6,943 nucleotides of DNA. It comes from an uncultured Oscillibacter sp. GTDB lineage: Bacteria; Bacillota; Clostridia; Oscillospirales; Oscillospiraceae. Location of the stretch: the NCBI GenBank assembly GCA_946530565.1, contig CAMNAE010000080.1, positions 1-6,943 on the forward strand. Direction: 5' to 3'. Position numbers and translations under genes: made by a program. Of this stretch, positions 6,575 through 6,943 are shown in pieces (positions within the stretch are counted from its first letter, which is position 1; each line of letters begins with the position of its first letter). The notes under the pieces are model-generated. The model saw only the letters and a program-made list of their open reading frames with translations. It made no database searches and was not told the origin of the DNA.

Positions 6575-6642
6575 GTGAAAAGTGGATAACAATGGATCAT
6601 AAACATACAGAAAAGCTTGTGCAAATATAATACACTTTTCAC
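6575..6642. promoter_or_regulatory. Long-spaced 10-bp inverted repeat across the promoter
   Basis: GTGAAAAGTG (6575-6584) and CACTTTTCAC (6633-6642) are exact reverse complements, 58 bp apart centre to centre. One arm lies in the -35/-10 spacer, touching the -10; the other lies next to the ribosome binding site. The upstream arm is outside the predicted transcript, so this is more likely a pair of protein-binding sites on DNA than an RNA hairpin. Each arm is also mirror-symmetric. No regulator is identified. Confidence 0.5.
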
Positions 6643-6655
6643 TTCAGCAAGTCAA
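6627..6655 (-). promoter_or_regulatory. Sigma-A-type promoter of the surface-protein gene
   Basis: On the - strand: TTGACT (-35, 6650-6655), a 17-base spacer, then TATTAT (-10, 6627-6632). Each hexamer differs from consensus at one position and the spacing is ideal. Transcription should start near 6620, giving a leader of about 60 bases before the ATG at 6559. Two inverted repeats overlap this promoter. Confidence 0.85.
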
Positions 6656-6669
6656 TATCGTTCATATTG
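6653..6669. promoter_or_regulatory. Operator-like palindrome overlapping the -35
   Basis: CAATAT-CGTTC-ATATTG is a perfect 6-bp inverted repeat with a 5-bp spacer. A further G-C match at 6651/6671 comes after one mismatch. It covers most of the -35 hexamer, the position expected for a repressor site. The sequence names no regulator family. Confidence 0.45.
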
Positions 6670-6731
6670 GCACCAGGAGCGAACCGTCGGGGACCCTGAC
6701 GGCAGGAGTATCAAAAGCAAGGATCACAAAC

Positions 6732-6770
6732 AAAAAACACCCCCGCAGCTTCTCAGAAAAGCTGTGGGGG
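6732..6770 (-). terminator. Intrinsic terminator of the yloV-like gene
   Basis: On the - strand CCCCCACAGCTT (6770-6759), loop TTCTGAG, then AAGCTGCGGGGG (6751-6740) pair with one A-C mismatch, followed by TG and a run of six T (6737-6732). It lies 61 bases past the stop of the gene at 6832 and upstream of the surface-protein promoter, so it separates the two leftward genes into different transcripts. Confidence 0.9.
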
Positions 6771-6772
6771 CG
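6733..6772. repeat. Terminator-like repeat unit, copy B
   Basis: Partner of 2186-2225: same orientation, 36 of 40 bases identical. It is the functional core of the terminator at 6732-6770. Relative to copy A, one stem base change turns a G-C pair into G-U on the + strand RNA and A-C on the - strand RNA. Confidence 0.85.
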
Positions 6773-6817
6773 AAAAGCAGCCTGAAAAACGGCCTTATAC
6801 GATTCTTCGATCAAACG

Positions 6818-6835
6818 ATTTAAAATCAGTATTAT
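6818..6835. repeat. 3'-end box, copy B
   Basis: ATTTAAAATCAGTATTAT, 16 of 18 bases identical to 2386-2403. It contains the stop codon of the yloV-like gene (TAA, read on the - strand at 6834-6832). Confidence 0.65.
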
Positions 6836-6943
6836 TCAAACGAGATCAGATAGAAGTACACCGGCTGGCCGCCGCGAAGGATCGCGATCTCGGCGTCGGG
6901 ACACGTCTGGCGGAAGATCTCGGCTGCCGCCTCTGCCTCGGCC
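6832..6943 (-). CDS. C-terminal end of a DAK2-domain protein, YloV/FakA-like (partial)
   Basis: The gene runs off the right edge of the window; 36 residues and the TAA stop are visible. It reads AEAEAAAEIFRQTCPDAEIA followed by ILRGGQPVYFYLISFE. An acidic/helical stretch, then a strand ending in GGQPVYxYLISxE at the extreme C-terminus, is what I recall for the YloV/FakA family. In that family an N-terminal DhaL-like domain phosphorylates fatty acids bound to FakB (DegV-type) partners. The catalytic domain is outside the window, so function cannot be checked here. Its own terminator lies 61 bases downstream. The assignment rests on a short tail and is moderately confident. Confidence 0.65.
   Translation of the reverse strand, partial: AEAEAAAEIFRQTCPDAEIAILRGGQPVYFYLISFE

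Noticed and set aside
6581..6589. DnaA-box-like TTATCCACT on the - strand
   Set aside because: A single 8/9 match with no cluster, A/T-rich unwinding region or dnaA/dnaN nearby; it is part of the leader next to the inverted-repeat arm.
6560..6592. Upstream TTG start extending the surface protein by 11 residues
   Set aside because: The AGGAGG at 6569-6574 would be inside the coding region; the ATG at 6559 has ideal spacing and gives a normal signal peptide.
6617..6823. A 68-codon open frame on the + strand between the surface-protein and yloV-like genes
   Set aside because: It crosses the promoter and the terminator of the leftward genes, has no SD, and its product is low-complexity and basic.

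Overview
The window looks like a chromosomal segment from a moderately G+C-rich Gram-positive anaerobe, most likely a gut Clostridia member of the Oscillospirales (Oscillospiraceae/Ruminococcaceae). The basis is the clostridial alpha-operon order rpsK-rpsD-rpoA-rplQ with strong AGGAGG ribosome binding sites, an S4 protein whose N-terminus (MARNMQPIAKRCKALG) resembles the form I associate with that order, and a BspA-like leucine-rich-repeat exoprotein of a type common in gut Clostridia. The taxonomic call is by family resemblance only; no search was run.

Left part (1-2169, + strand): the end of the ribosomal protein/RNA polymerase alpha operon. It holds the last codons of rpsK (S11), then complete rpsD (S4), rpoA (RNA polymerase alpha) and rplQ (L17). 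A 9-bp G+C-rich hairpin without a U-run lies between rpsD and rpoA. A strong intrinsic terminator follows rplQ and closes the operon.

Middle (2170-2416): a gene-free stretch between convergent genes. It holds an 18-bp perfect hairpin, probably the terminator of the leftward gene, then about 150 bp with several small hairpins and no credible gene.

Right part (2417-6943, - strand): one very large gene for a secreted 1380-residue protein. Its order is signal peptide, Ig-like and small beta domains, a long beta-rich region with a CxxC pair, four carboxypeptidase-regulatory/Cna-B-like beta-sandwich repeats, then a BspA-type LRR_5 domain. It has its own sigma-A-type promoter (TTGACT-17-TATTAT), with two inverted repeats that look like operators, and a strong SD that fixes the start at 6559. 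Upstream is another intrinsic terminator, which ends a further leftward gene. Only the last 36 residues of that gene are visible, and they resemble the C-terminus of YloV/FakA-type DAK2-domain proteins.

The most notable non-coding signal is that the terminator downstream of the surface-protein gene and the terminator of the yloV-like gene upstream of it are near-identical direct repeats (36/40 nt). In both cases a second shared box, ATTTRAAATCAGTAT, sits at the gene's 3' end. The surface-protein gene is therefore bracketed by duplicated 3'-end modules, which suggests duplication or insertion at this locus or a dispersed terminator family. I found no CRISPR array, tRNA, rRNA, transposase or obvious defence system.
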